Shown here: in pieces, positions 35,044 to 44,940 of the stretch | Layout of the letters: every line of letters starts with the position of its first letter | Numbering within the stretch: position 1 is the first letter of the stretch | From: Lachnospiraceae bacterium | Lineage (GTDB): Bacteria > Bacillota > Clostridia > Lachnospirales > Lachnospiraceae | Length of the DNA: 64,000 nt | Direction of reading: 5' to 3' | Assembly: GCA_016283775.1 (NCBI GenBank) | Contig: JAEENL010000187.1 | Location: forward strand, 1-64,000 | The notes under the pieces: generated by a model | The model's input: the letters and a program-made list of their open reading frames with translations, nothing else | What the model was told of the DNA's origin: nothing | Database searches by the model: none | Translations under genes and position numbers: made by a program

Positions 35044-36087
35044 TTAGTAGAGCGAAGTGTCCGAAACACGTTTGCTTATCATGTTTGAACCTATGACGAG
35101 AAGCATCGCTATTACCGAGGACAGCATTTCCGCGGCACTCGCGAGTCCCTGCAGGGAACCGCCTCCGGCCTCAAGTCCGCCGAGTCGTGCAGCGTAGGTG
35201 GATACAACGTCTGCGGTTTCCCATGTCTGGGGCTTGTAGAGGAGCAATACCTTTTCATAACCGACGGAAAGAAGGTTTCCGAGTCTTAAGATCAGCATGA
35301 TGGAGATCGTTGAAAGGATGCCGGGGAGCACCACATATCTGATCTGCGCCATCTTGTTCGCGCCGTCCATCTGCGCCGCTTCATAGTTCGTCGGCGAGAT
35401 GCCGATGATCGCGGCAAAATATACAATGGAGCCGTAGCCCGAGCCTTCCCAGATACCCGATATGATATATACCGCCCTGAAATACTTAGGCGCATACAGC
35501 ACACCGGAATTTGCCGCCTCCTGTGAGAGGAGTCCGAGCTTTACCAGCACTGTGGAAAGGATGCCGCAGCTTGAAACGTCACTTCCGACCTTTAAAAGGA
35601 GCCATACGAGCGAGGTCATTACTACCGTTGAAACGAACTTCGGAAGGTATGTGAAAACCTGAAGAACGCTCCTGTAGATGTCCGATTTTATCTCGTTAAA
35701 GAAGAGCGCGATGATTATCGGAATGGGGAAACCGAACACCAGCCCGTAAAAGCTGATTGCGAAGGTGTTCCTGAATGCCCTCCAGAAATCCGCGGCCTGG
35801 CTTCCGAACATCATCTGCTTGAACCACTGGAATCCCACGAAATCCTGCTTGTTTACTTCCAGAACGCTCACGCCTTCTTTTGTGCCGGCCTTGAATGCCA
35901 CGAGCAGTTCGTACATGGGCATGTATCTCCAGCAGAAGAAAACGAAAATGAGCGGCAAAAGGAGCAGGTAAAGGCGCCAGTCCTTAACTATCTTTCTGAA
36001 GTTGTCGCGCCAGTAATACTTTTCGAATTCGTCCCGTTTGAGCGTCTGCTCGTCAGGTATCAGATCCGTCATCCTGTTCTTCTTCAT
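35044..36087 (-). CDS. Carbohydrate ABC transporter permease, LplB-like
   Basis: A 347-residue permease with six membrane segments. The opening LYLLLLPLIFVFFCWRYMPMYELLVAF and the segments FRNTFAISFYGLVFGFPIP and LFFNEIKSDIYRSVLQVFTYLPKFVST are diagnostic of the LplB family, and the EAA loop reads NYEAAQMDGANKMAQIRYVVLPG. I start at ATG 36087, with CGGAGG 7 bases upstream. That start lies inside the 3' end of the preceding membrane gene (35-base overlap), so the two are coupled. Confidence 0.93.
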   Translation of the reverse strand: MKKNRMTDLIPDEQTLKRDEFEKYYWRDNFRKIVKDWRLYLLLLPLIFVFFCWRYMPMYELLVAFKAGTKEGVSVLEVNKQDFVGFQWFKQMMFGSQAADFWRAFRNTFAISFYGLVFGFPIPIIIALFFNEIKSDIYRSVLQVFTYLPKFVSTVVMTSLVWLLLKVGSDVSSCGILSTVLVKLGLLSQEAANSGVLYAPKYFRAVYIISGIWEGSGYGSIVYFAAIIGISPTNYEAAQMDGANKMAQIRYVVLPGILSTISIMLILRLGNLLSVGYEKVLLLYKPQTWETADVVSTYAARLGGLEAGGGSLQGLASAAEMLSSVIAMLLVIGSNMISKRVSDTSLY

Positions 36088-36700
36088 GGTATCCTCCGGT
36101 TGATTGCAGCTTTCTGTTTCTTTCTCTCTCTTCCTGTATCTGCCTGAGATACACGGTCTGGTCAAAGAACAGATGATCCTGTCTTGCCGCGATCAGCACT
36201 ATCACAATGCCGAGCACGATGTTCAGAGAGTCCGAAACGATATATGTGAGAAAAATATTTTTGATATTGTGTTCAAAAATGAATCCGAGCGCCGTGCGTC
36301 CCACTTCCACCGCGATGAACCCGGTGAGCGTGAACAGCACCTGAAGCCCCTTTGACTCGGAGATCTTTTGCTTCATGCCTTTTCTGTACCAGAGAAGGTT
36401 AAAGAGCACAAAACAGTTTCCGCCGATGTATGCCACAAGGCTTGCCGTGCCGCCGTTGTTTGCCACGCAGTACGCTATGGCTCCGAGCCCCGCCACCGCG
36501 ACGCCTCTCACGTTCCAGCGCTGTATTGCGATGAGGCTCATCGGCACAACTATAGACAACGTGAAAAGCTCCGATGTGAAAGCTTTTTTGAGTATCAGTA
36601 TGTTTATGATCTCGACTGCGCATGTTATCAGTGTCAGTAGCATTAGGTCGACCGTCCTGTATGTGCGGAGCGAGATCCCGTTGTTGCCGTTCTGTTCCAT
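36053..36700 (-). CDS. Membrane protein of the ABC importer cluster (accessory 1)
   Basis: A 215-residue protein with about five or six hydrophobic segments and a charged tail (IQEERERNRKLQ then EEEQDDGSDT). The compact Gly/Ala-rich spans recall ECF S components or similar small-molecule membrane proteins, but no signature confirms this. It overlaps the LplB-type permease gene and follows the first ATPase gene by 11 bases, so it is inside the importer operon. Confidence 0.8.
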   Translation of the reverse strand: MEQNGNNGISLRTYRTVDLMLLTLITCAVEIINILILKKAFTSELFTLSIVVPMSLIAIQRWNVRGVAVAGLGAIAYCVANNGGTASLVAYIGGNCFVLFNLLWYRKGMKQKISESKGLQVLFTLTGFIAVEVGRTALGFIFEHNIKNIFLTYIVSDSLNIVLGIVIVLIAARQDHLFFDQTVYLRQIQEERERNRKLQSTGGYHEEEQDDGSDT

Positions 36701-36711
36701 ATCGGTCCGCC

Positions 36712-37806
36712 TTACTTTATGCGTTCCTCGGTCTCGGAATCAAAGAGATAGAGCGAAGATCCCGGGATAAAGAATCCGCAGCCTGCGTGACGCTTCGGAA
36801 TGTCATGCGGATCGAGCTTGAAAATGAGGTCTGTGCCTTCAAACGAGCCGTAAATGTTGGCATTGTCGCCAAGAAGCTCTGTGAGGTTCACATAAGCGTC
36901 GATCTTTATGCCTTCGGCATTTCCGGCTGCCGAAGAGAGCATTGCGGCCTCCGGTCTGAAGCCCAGTGTCACGGCCTTTCCTTCGTTTTGCTTAAGAAGT
37001 CCGGTAAAGTTTCCTCCAAGCTCAAACGAGACTTTGCTGTCATTTATGTGGAATCTGCCGCCCTGCGCACTTCCCTTGATGAAATTCATGGGAGGCTCGC
37101 CGATAAACCCGGCCACAAACTGGTTTGCAGGTTCAAAGTAGAGTTCCTTAGGTGTTCCCACCTGCTGCACCCAGCCGTCCTTCATTACCACGATGCGGTC
37201 GGCCATGGTCATGGCTTCCGTCTGATCGTGCGTAACATATATCGTGGTCGCTCCGATCTTTCTGTGGATCGCCGTGATCTCGGAGCGCATGGTGACTCTC
37301 TGCTTTGCATCGAGGTTTGAGAGCGGCTCGTCCATGAGGAAGATGTCGACCTTACGGATTATGGCGCGTCCTACAGCCACACGCTGACGCTGTCCGCCGG
37401 AAAGCTCTCTGGGCATCCTGTCGAGATAGTCGGTAAGGCCGAGGATCTTTGCGGTCTTTTTTACACGCTTTTCGATGATCTCGGCGTCGTACCCTTTAAG
37501 CTGCAGGCCGAATGCCATGTTCTCATATACCGTCATGTTGGGATAGAGCGCGTAAGACTGGAAGATCATCGAGATACCGCGCTGTCTGGGAGACAGGTCG
37601 TTCACTCTCTTGTCTTCGATAAAGAAATCGCCCGATGTGATCTCCTCGAGACCGGCGATCATACGGAGCGTGGTGGATTTTCCGCAGCCCGAAGGACCCA
37701 CGAAAACGATGAACTCACCGTTTTTGATCTCAAGATTGAAATCGTGGATCGCCTGGAAGCCGTTGGGATATATCTTGTTGACGTTCTTTAAGACCATATT
37801 TGACAT
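36712..37806 (-). CDS. Sugar ABC transporter ATP-binding protein, UgpC/MsmX type (first copy)
   Basis: A 364-residue ATPase with Walker A GPSGCGKST, the signature LSGGQRQRVAVGRA, Walker B IFLMDEPLSNLDA and a C-terminal regulatory OB domain (LGFRPEAAML). It is clearly homologous to the copy at 29507-30577 (shared NVNKIYPNG or NINKIYPNG start and similar length) but diverged. It is the first gene of the importer operon, about 130 bases after a good promoter. No strong ribosome site precedes the ATG, and the ATG three codons later is an alternative. Confidence 0.92.
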   Translation of the reverse strand: MSNMVLKNVNKIYPNGFQAIHDFNLEIKNGEFIVFVGPSGCGKSTTLRMIAGLEEITSGDFFIEDKRVNDLSPRQRGISMIFQSYALYPNMTVYENMAFGLQLKGYDAEIIEKRVKKTAKILGLTDYLDRMPRELSGGQRQRVAVGRAIIRKVDIFLMDEPLSNLDAKQRVTMRSEITAIHRKIGATTIYVTHDQTEAMTMADRIVVMKDGWVQQVGTPKELYFEPANQFVAGFIGEPPMNFIKGSAQGGRFHINDSKVSFELGGNFTGLLKQNEGKAVTLGFRPEAAMLSSAAGNAEGIKIDAYVNLTELLGDNANIYGSFEGTDLIFKLDPHDIPKRHAGCGFFIPGSSLYLFDSETEERIK

Positions 37807-37942
37807 AGGGCGGTACGTTCCTCTTCCGGATTTTTTACAGTCTTTCCCTTTTCACAATGTTTGGATTTCCTTGCGCTCATTGTAAAAAAGTTGACCTATA
37901 AAATGCAAAAATCTCAATGCTTTTTTGTGCACTTTCTCCAAG

Positions 37943-37971
37943 AGTATATAACGAAAAGCCCAATAAGTCAA
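37943..37971 (-). promoter_or_regulatory. Promoter of the ABC importer operon
   Basis: TTGACT (37966-37971) and TATACT (37943-37948) on the minus strand, 17 bases apart. The 130-base leader contains a weak ACAATG/CATTGT inverted repeat. The remaining AT-rich sequence to 38094 shows nothing else. Confidence 0.7.
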
Positions 37972-38094
37972 CCTTTTCTTGATATGCCCTATTTGTCAAA
38001 CTTGCGTTTTTGGTTTGCAAATGTTGTTATTAAAAATTTATAGATTTTATATATTTTCTTTATTATCAACAATTATCGCAATTAAATTTCATTG

Positions 38095-38135
38095 TAAAAA
38101 AATCCGCCGGGCATTGCTGTACGCATACCCGGCGG
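38095..38135 (-). terminator. Terminator of the deacetylase-pth-mfd-lipoprotein operon
   Basis: An 8-bp GC-rich stem (38104-38111 with 38128-38135) followed on the minus strand by A then a run of seven T. Confidence 0.8.
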
Positions 38136-38158
38136 TGTTTCGGCTTATCAGATATTAT

Positions 38159-39175
38159 CTATTTTGTCTCATTTTGTACGGTTTCGGTAAAATTCATTTT
38201 TTCCCATACCGGCTCGTTTATCTCGACCTCGGTCTCGGCAAGCCATTTTGCGTAAAAAGTCTCAAATGCTTCTTCCTGGCGTGCCGCTATGATCTCCTCT
38301 TTCTTTTCGAGCGTTTTGTCTACGTCAAAGGCCGTCACGCAGTAAAACAGGTAGAGCCAGTCGGCGGTCTCGAGCACATTTGAAATCTCGCCGTCCTGCA
38401 GCGCGAGCACCTGGCTTTCTATCGCGGGATCGAGATCCCCGGGGCCCGCATAGATGTCAAGCTTTGACGAGTCCTCGGTCACTCCCTGCGCAAAGGTACG
38501 GAAATCCTTTTCCGCCGCAGCGGTGGTCTTTAAGGTTTCCATCCTGGCACGGAGCTCCGCCTTTTCGTCCGCGGAATAATCCACGCGCTCACCGGACGCG
38601 CCTATCTTGTAGTTTCTCACCGCAATGCTGCACAGATGGTGCTGTCCCGCCTCTTCATTCGAGATATTCGTGTCGATGTTCAGCGTTGCCTGCTCAAACA
38701 CTTTTCTCGCAAGGAAATTGTCGGCGTAGATCTTTCTCACGATGTCGCGGTTCACGCCTTTTTTAAGTATATCCGAGCCCTTGATGAGCTGCATGTATTT
38801 ATCCGTCTGCTCATCCACCACGGAAAGTTCGTCCCCGGTAAGGGAAACGTGCAGAGTCTCTGCCTGCGCGCAGACGATCTTTACATAGATCACTTCGTCG
38901 AGCACCTGCTTTTTCACCACATCGCCGAGGGTGCTGCCGTCCGCGCCGCACACATAAGTCCAGATATCTGTGCCGTAGTAGCGCTCATAATCCCGCCTTG
39001 TGGCATCGAGGTAGACCAGGCCCTCGCGGTAGTCTATCTGCTGGTTTCCGATCCGCATCATCACGCCGTCGGACCATTTGGTGCCTTCCGGGTCCTTTTT
39101 AAAAAGGCATCCCTGCAAAAGCAGTGAAAATGCAAGGGTTAAGCATATTGCAATTGTTCTGACACTCTTTTTCAT
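38159..39175 (-). CDS. PrsA/SurA-like lipoprotein (putative peptidyl-prolyl isomerase)
   Basis: A 338-residue lipoprotein with the lipobox LLQGC (Cys23). The helical N-terminal domain and the C-terminal ISNVLETADWLYLFYCV segment resemble the SurA/PrsA foldase family, whose members help secreted proteins fold at the membrane. The parvulin-type isomerase core is not clearly complete, so it may be only a chaperone. Its ATG (39175) shares a base with the mfd stop codon (TGATG), indicating coupling. A TTG one codon upstream is an alternative start. Confidence 0.8.
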   Translation of the reverse strand: MKKSVRTIAICLTLAFSLLLQGCLFKKDPEGTKWSDGVMMRIGNQQIDYREGLVYLDATRRDYERYYGTDIWTYVCGADGSTLGDVVKKQVLDEVIYVKIVCAQAETLHVSLTGDELSVVDEQTDKYMQLIKGSDILKKGVNRDIVRKIYADNFLARKVFEQATLNIDTNISNEEAGQHHLCSIAVRNYKIGASGERVDYSADEKAELRARMETLKTTAAAEKDFRTFAQGVTEDSSKLDIYAGPGDLDPAIESQVLALQDGEISNVLETADWLYLFYCVTAFDVDKTLEKKEEIIAARQEEAFETFYAKWLAETEVEINEPVWEKMNFTETVQNETK

Positions 39176-42100
39176 CAAAACAGTTCCTTCATGTCGGTAA
39201 GAAGATTTTTTATCCTGTCAAAGATCTCCTTGTCGGAGAGCTTTTCGCCCTTTTTCTTTGGCTTCATAACATAGGTGAGATATGCGTTTTCTCCGGGCTC
39301 TATCCTTACATCGGGGTTGTGCGCTGTGAGGAACGCGTCAAGGAGTTCAAGCTTCATAGGGCAGCCCTTGTAAAAATTCAGCTTCATGCCCTCACCGCCC
39401 TGAACCAGCTGCGTCACGTATACGCTGTGGCACATTGCCTTTATCTGCGCAACGGAAAGCAGGTTCATCACGGATTCGGGCGGCTCGCCGTAACGGTCGA
39501 CAAGCTCGTCTATCATGTCCATGCGCTCGTCTTCCGTTTCGATCATGGCGATGCGCTTGTACATGTCAAGCTTCTGTGTCTCGTTCTTTATGTATTTATC
39601 CGGGATGAACGCGTCGACAGACATTTTTATTGTCGTGTCAAACTCATCAAGCGGCACGCTCTCGCCCTTTGCCTTTCTGATCGCGGCATCGAGCATTTTG
39701 CAGTAAAGGTCGTAACCCACTTCCTCCATGTGCCCGCTCTGTTCGGCTCCGAGCACGTTTCCTGCGCCTCTTATCTCCAGGTCTCTCATCGCGATCTTAA
39801 AGCCGGATCCCAGATCCGTAAACTCTCTGATCGCCTGAAGGCGCTTTTCCGCGACTTCCTTAAGCACCTGACCTCGCCTGTACATGAGAAAAGCATAGGC
39901 CGTCCTTGATGAACGTCCGACGCGCCCCCTCAGCTGGTAGAGCTGTGAAAGGCCCATTTTGTCCGCATCGTCTATAATCATGGTGTTGACATTTGAGATA
40001 TCAAGTCCCGTTTCGATAATGGTGGTGCACACCAGAACATCTATCTCGCCGCTGATAAAGTCGTACATTATCCTCTCAAGCTGACGCTCGCTCATCTGTC
40101 CGTGAGCGCATACCACGTTCGCTTCGGGAACCAACTGCTGCACGAGCGCAGCTCTATCGTCAAGCCCGTTCACACGGTTGTAGACATAGAAAACCTGGCC
40201 TCCGCGCGCAAGTTCGCGGTTTATGGCCTCGCGGATCATCTCGTCGCTGTGCTCCATGACAAAGGTCTGGATGGGAAGCCTGTCCACCGGCGGGTCCTCA
40301 AGCACGGACATGTCCCTTATTCCCGAAAGGCTCATGTGGAGCGTTCTTGGGATGGGCGTTGCCGTGAGTGTGAGCACATCCACATCTTTTTTGAGCTCTT
40401 TTATCTTTTCCTTGTGAGTCACGCCAAAACGCTGCTCCTCGTCCACCACAAGAAGTCCGAGATTCTTGAACTTCACGTCGTCCGAAAGCAGTCTGTGCGT
40501 GCCTATCACTATATCGGCGGAGCCGTTTGCCATTCGTTTAAGCGTTTCCTTTTGCTGCGCGGGCGTCCTGAATCGGGACATCATCTCCACATCCAGCCTG
40601 TAGGGCAGGGTGCGGCTTGAAAACGTGTTGTAATGCTGCTGCGCAAGGATAGTAGTCGGCACAAGCACCGCCACCTGACGGTTGTCCTGCACGGCCTTGA
40701 AAGCCGCGCGGAGTGCGATCTCAGTCTTTCCGTAGCCCACATCTCCGCAGATCAGGCGGTCCATGATGCGCGGGCTTTCCATATCGCGTTTTGTATCCTC
40801 AATCGCCTTTAACTGATCGTCGGTCTCCTCGTATGGGAACATCTCCTCAAATTCCCGCTGCCACTCGGTATCCGTGCCGTAAGCATGCCCCTGCTCTCTT
40901 GCTCGGAAAGCATAGAGCTGCACAAGCTTTTCCGCGATCTCGGTAACAGCATGCTCAACGCGTGACCTTGTGCGCTTCCACTCAGGCGAGTTGAGCTTAT
41001 TGATCTTTGGCTTTTTGTCCGCGTCGCCGCTCGCGTATTTCTGTATGCTTTCAAGCCCGGTCGCGGGGATATAGAGCTCGCCGTCCGCATACTCGATCTT
41101 TATGTAGTCCTGCGCTTTTTTGTCGTTTTCTCGCTTTTCTATACCGCGGTACACTCCAAGTCCGTTCCTCTCGTGCACCACATAGTCACCGAAAACAAGC
41201 TCATGGAGCGAATGTATCTCACGGCCCGTTCCCGCATATTTTTTCTTGTTCTTCTTTTTCCTTGCGCCCGCGCTCTCGCCTTCGGAAAGCACCGCAACGC
41301 GAAGATTCGGATATTCAAAGCCTTTTGAGAGCGACCCGCTTATCACCACCACTTCGCCCTGAAGTATCGTGTCCTCCGGATCGTCTGAGAACCTCGCGGG
41401 TATCTCATACTGCATGTTCAGCTCGTCGGCAAGCCTTCTCGCTCTTGCCTGTGACGCCGTGACTATCACGGTGCGGTATTTTTTCCGCCTGTAAGCCTCC
41501 ACGTCCTTGACGAGCATTTCCATTGCGGAGGCGTAGTTGTTTATGGTCTTTACGTTTATTCCGATCTGGTCTTTCACCGGGATCCCGGCAAAACCATAGT
41601 CGAGTGTCGATATCACAAGCAGCCGCTTTGCTGCGGCGCGGGCAAATATCTTTTTCGGGTCGAATACCACGTCCGCCTGGGAAGCCAGTATAAATCCCTT
41701 TTCCAGACGTCCTATCATGCTCTCCCTGAACTCCGTGATCCCGGTCTCGCCCTTTTCCTTGAGGCGCACCGGCTCGTCAAACACGACAAGCGAATCGTCC
41801 CCGAAATAGTCGAGGAACGACACGGTCACATCGGGATAAAAAGAATTCACAAAAGCGTCCACGGATGCGCGGCCCCTGGAATATTCTATGGTCTCTATGG
41901 TCTCTTCACAGACACTTTTAAGATGCGCGGCCTCTTCGTTTTTGACATCACGCCTGAGCAGCGCTTCCTGATGCTTTTCTTCCTTGCGGATACGGTCAAA
42001 GCCCGCTTCCATCTCCTCGTCAGTGAGCACAAACTCGGTCGCAGGGAAAACAGTCACTTCATCAAGCCTGTCAACAGAGCGCTGGCTGTCCGCGTCAAAG

Positions 42101-42708
42101 CTCTTTATCTCATCTATCTCGTCCCCGAAAAACTCTATCCTCACGGGCACATCGTCATTCAGCGGGAAAATGTCAAAAATACCGCCGCGCACGGCAAAAT
42201 CGCCGGGGGCGTCCACCTGCTCCTGCCTCTGATATCCGAGAGACACGAGCTTTACGGAAAGCGCTTTCTCTTCGACCACGTCACCGATCTTAAGCTTTAT
42301 GACGTTGCTTTTTATCCTGTCAAGCGGGAGGATGCGGTCCATGAGGGCATCAAGGCTCACCACTACGATCGGCGCTTCTCCGGATGCAAGGCTCCTTATT
42401 ACGCTCATCCTGTTTTTTACGATGGCGTTTCCGTGCACGTCCGCGCTGTAAAAAATGAGGTCTTTTGCCGGGTAGAGATACACATCCTGCGAGAAAAGCT
42501 TCATGTCCTCATACACTTCGCGGGCTCTAAGGTCGTTGTAGGTAACAAAAAGAGTGCCCTTGAAATACGGGCTCAGCGCGGCAACAAAATGACACTTTTC
42601 GGAGTCCGCAACGCCTGTGAGCGATACGGGCGTGTGCCTTCCGAGAAGTGCCGCCTTGGTTTCGTTATATTCTGCTGATTCGTTTAAAAGGGAAAGAAGT
42701 GTGTTCAT
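39175..42708 (-). CDS. mfd: Transcription-repair coupling factor
   Basis: An 1177-residue DNA translocase that removes stalled RNA polymerase and recruits the UvrA repair complex. The order of domains is as expected: UvrB-like region (residues 1-340), CarD-like RNA-polymerase interaction domain (HELVFGDYVVHERNGLGVYRG), RecG-like helicase with ICGDVGYGKTE and VVDEEQRFGV, and a C-terminal UvrA-inhibiting domain. The length is normal. I start at ATG 42708, which overlaps the pth stop as TGATG. The frame can also start at TTG 42711. Confidence 0.97.
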   Translation of the reverse strand: MNTLLSLLNESAEYNETKAALLGRHTPVSLTGVADSEKCHFVAALSPYFKGTLFVTYNDLRAREVYEDMKLFSQDVYLYPAKDLIFYSADVHGNAIVKNRMSVIRSLASGEAPIVVVSLDALMDRILPLDRIKSNVIKLKIGDVVEEKALSVKLVSLGYQRQEQVDAPGDFAVRGGIFDIFPLNDDVPVRIEFFGDEIDEIKSFDADSQRSVDRLDEVTVFPATEFVLTDEEMEAGFDRIRKEEKHQEALLRRDVKNEEAAHLKSVCEETIETIEYSRGRASVDAFVNSFYPDVTVSFLDYFGDDSLVVFDEPVRLKEKGETGITEFRESMIGRLEKGFILASQADVVFDPKKIFARAAAKRLLVISTLDYGFAGIPVKDQIGINVKTINNYASAMEMLVKDVEAYRRKKYRTVIVTASQARARRLADELNMQYEIPARFSDDPEDTILQGEVVVISGSLSKGFEYPNLRVAVLSEGESAGARKKKNKKKYAGTGREIHSLHELVFGDYVVHERNGLGVYRGIEKRENDKKAQDYIKIEYADGELYIPATGLESIQKYASGDADKKPKINKLNSPEWKRTRSRVEHAVTEIAEKLVQLYAFRAREQGHAYGTDTEWQREFEEMFPYEETDDQLKAIEDTKRDMESPRIMDRLICGDVGYGKTEIALRAAFKAVQDNRQVAVLVPTTILAQQHYNTFSSRTLPYRLDVEMMSRFRTPAQQKETLKRMANGSADIVIGTHRLLSDDVKFKNLGLLVVDEEQRFGVTHKEKIKELKKDVDVLTLTATPIPRTLHMSLSGIRDMSVLEDPPVDRLPIQTFVMEHSDEMIREAINRELARGGQVFYVYNRVNGLDDRAALVQQLVPEANVVCAHGQMSERQLERIMYDFISGEIDVLVCTTIIETGLDISNVNTMIIDDADKMGLSQLYQLRGRVGRSSRTAYAFLMYRRGQVLKEVAEKRLQAIREFTDLGSGFKIAMRDLEIRGAGNVLGAEQSGHMEEVGYDLYCKMLDAAIRKAKGESVPLDEFDTTIKMSVDAFIPDKYIKNETQKLDMYKRIAMIETEDERMDMIDELVDRYGEPPESVMNLLSVAQIKAMCHSVYVTQLVQGGEGMKLNFYKGCPMKLELLDAFLTAHNPDVRIEPGENAYLTYVMKPKKKGEKLSDKEIFDRIKNLLTDMKELF

Positions 42709-43313
42709 CAAGATTCTGACGTTTCTTCCGCAGGCTGTTCGGGCGCTTTTTTCTTTTTGTTGAACGCGCTCATTGCCCGCTGTATGTCGCCGGAAACGAT
42801 CATTTCCACGGCTGTCACTGTGTTTCCGAGGGCTTCCCTCATTTTGGGTTCATCATCTCTGCTGAAGTGTCCGAGCACATAGTCCTTAAGATCCCATTCC
42901 TTAGGCTTTTCGCCGACTCCGATGCGCACTCGGGGGAATTTCTCTGTGCCTACGTGCTGTATTATGTTTTTCATCCCGTTGTGTCCGCCCGCGCTGCCGC
43001 CTTCTCTTACGCGGATCGCGCCGGGTTCGAGGTTTACATCGTCATAGATCACAATGAGGTCCTCGGGGTCGAGCTTGTAAAACCTCATCGCGTCGCCGAT
43101 GGCCTCACCGCTCAGGTTCATATAGGTCTGGGGCTTCATGAGGAGTACCCTTTCACCGTTTATGATGCCTTTTCCGACAAGCGCATTGTGTGCCTTTTCG
43201 GTTACGCTTATCCTGTATTTGTCGGCTATTGCGGTCACGCCGTCAAAGCCGATGTTGTGCCTTGTTCCGACATATTCTTTTGTGGGATTGCCGAGTCCCG
43301 CTATTATCTTCAA
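42708..43313 (-). CDS. pth: Peptidyl-tRNA hydrolase
   Basis: A 201-residue enzyme that releases peptides from prematurely dropped peptidyl-tRNA. It has the family opening IIAGLGNPTKEYVGTRHN, with the catalytic His of TRHN, then the Asn-containing PQTYMNLSGE and the DDVNLEPG and GGSAGGHNGMKN motifs. It sits ahead of mfd in the usual Firmicutes order pth-mfd. A weakly related Glu/Pro-rich tail ends the protein. Confidence 0.97.
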   Translation of the reverse strand: MKIIAGLGNPTKEYVGTRHNIGFDGVTAIADKYRISVTEKAHNALVGKGIINGERVLLMKPQTYMNLSGEAIGDAMRFYKLDPEDLIVIYDDVNLEPGAIRVREGGSAGGHNGMKNIIQHVGTEKFPRVRIGVGEKPKEWDLKDYVLGHFSRDDEPKMREALGNTVTAVEMIVSGDIQRAMSAFNKKKKAPEQPAEETSES

Positions 43314-43335
43314 AACTGTAACTCTCTTCCTGTCT

Positions 43336-44838
43336 TTAATAGCCCTTTGTGTAGAGCACGCCGTTTTCGGGGGTTATGCCCTTGTAATAAAAGAGCTCGG
43401 AAACGGTGACAAACTGGTAGCCCTTGGCCGAAAGCTCCGCCATTGCGCGCTCTGTGGCATCGTACGACCAGTGATAGAGCGAGTGCATGAGAACGATGTC
43501 GCCGTCCTTTGCTTTCATGAGGACTTCATAGGTCTCCTGCTCATTTCTTGGGTCATAAACGTATTTTCCGTCTACCTTTTTCTGTTCCTTACGTCCCTTT
43601 TTGTCCCAGTCGTGGGTGTCGACCGACCAGTTTATCATGGGATAAGGAGAATTTTCCATATAAGCGCTGTAGCAGCCGCCGGGCATCCTGATATAACTCG
43701 GTGCTCGTCCTGTGATCTCTGCGATCGCCATCGTGCTTTTGTTGATCTCCTGCCAGTATTTCTCTAAATCCTTTTCCTCATCAAAATAGCTTTCGTCATA
43801 GAAATAATAGTGGCCGTATGTGTGCGACGATATCTCACAACCTATGTCGCAAAGAGCCCGCAACGTGACATCATAATATCCGTCCCATTCATGAACTCTG
43901 TTTCCCAAAGTGAAAAACGTTGCTCTCGCATCGTACTGCTTGAAAAGTTCAAGCAGCCTTTCTTCAACAAACGCATAGGCACCGTCATCGTAGGTAAACG
44001 CGACCATTGGCTTGGTCGGATCGAGATCCGTCCTTATATCCGGCAAAGTGCTCTCACCCGACGTTTTTACATACAGGAACGGCTCAGCTTCCGAAAGATC
44101 CACAGAATAAGTAAACGACTTGTGAGGCGTGTCGATCAGCGAATTTTCACCAAAGCAGAACACCACTTTGTCACCGTCGATATAGAACATGTCATAGTCC
44201 TCGGCGCGGTAAGGGGTGCTGTATTTCACGAAATCGCTCTTTTTGAGCACATCATCAACATCTTTGACATATTCCTGCAGACGCTCTTTTACAACGGCAA
44301 GGTAGGACTCGCGAAATGCGGCGCTGCCCTTTATCTCTTCGCCCGTCTCCTTTACATATACCACCGGAACAAGCTTTGACACTCCGTCCTTTGTTACAGT
44401 GAACAATGCGGACACATAGTAGCCCGCGTCTTTAAACTCGCATGTGACCTGAGCTCCGGATGCGGAAAGTTCGTTGTACTCAGCGCCGGCAGCAACATCG
44501 ACCGCAGAGCTCATGTTGCTCATGACGGAAGGCGCCTCTGTGGGTGTCGGTGTGGGCGTGTCGGTGGGTATCGGAGTGTAAGTCGCGGTAGGCGCGGTTG
44601 TCGCCGTTGTTTTTACACTTGAAGTCGGTGTCGCGGGTTTTTTGGTATTTTCCGCGTTCTTTGTGGGAACGGCTTCACTCGTTGCTTCGGGTGACGGCGT
44701 AAGATCAAACTGTCCGCTCTTCATGCCGTCGGAAAACACCACTGCCAGCAGTATCGCCACCAGTGCAAGGAATATCGCTATCAATATGAACAAGGTTATT
44801 ACAAGACCTTTATTTGCAGCCTTTTTATTACGGGCCAT
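43336..44838 (-). CDS. Membrane-anchored polysaccharide deacetylase (NodB domain)
   Basis: A 500-residue protein anchored by one N-terminal span (residues 12-34), followed by a Thr/Pro-rich linker to about residue 105. The C-terminal NodB domain has motif 1 TYDDG (Asp284-Asp285), motif 2 SHTYGH (His339, His343), then RMPGG, DTHDW and LMHS, so the metal and catalytic residues are intact. It probably deacetylates cell-wall peptidoglycan or another extracellular polysaccharide. First gene of the operon with pth and mfd. Confidence 0.9.
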   Translation of the reverse strand: MARNKKAANKGLVITLFILIAIFLALVAILLAVVFSDGMKSGQFDLTPSPEATSEAVPTKNAENTKKPATPTSSVKTTATTAPTATYTPIPTDTPTPTPTEAPSVMSNMSSAVDVAAGAEYNELSASGAQVTCEFKDAGYYVSALFTVTKDGVSKLVPVVYVKETGEEIKGSAAFRESYLAVVKERLQEYVKDVDDVLKKSDFVKYSTPYRAEDYDMFYIDGDKVVFCFGENSLIDTPHKSFTYSVDLSEAEPFLYVKTSGESTLPDIRTDLDPTKPMVAFTYDDGAYAFVEERLLELFKQYDARATFFTLGNRVHEWDGYYDVTLRALCDIGCEISSHTYGHYYFYDESYFDEEKDLEKYWQEINKSTMAIAEITGRAPSYIRMPGGCYSAYMENSPYPMINWSVDTHDWDKKGRKEQKKVDGKYVYDPRNEQETYEVLMKAKDGDIVLMHSLYHWSYDATERAMAELSAKGYQFVTVSELFYYKGITPENGVLYTKGY

Positions 44839-44884
44839 CTTTACTTTCTCCCCTCGGGGGAATGTTTCCCCTAATCAAACTATT

Positions 44885-44913
44885 ATTGTACATCTTTTTT
44901 ACCCTAGAGGCAA
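44885..44913 (-). promoter_or_regulatory. Promoter of the deacetylase-pth-mfd operon
   Basis: TTGCCT (44908-44913) and TACAAT (44885-44890) on the minus strand, 17 bases apart. A small GGGGAA/TTCCCC hairpin (44857-44871) lies in the leader. Confidence 0.6.
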
Positions 44914-44940
44914 GCCAAAAATAATCTTGAAACCTGCACG

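Noticed and set aside
38215-43767. Long plus-strand frames opposite mfd, pth and the deacetylase
   Set aside because: The minus-strand genes are unambiguous; opposite frames have no motifs or ribosome sites.
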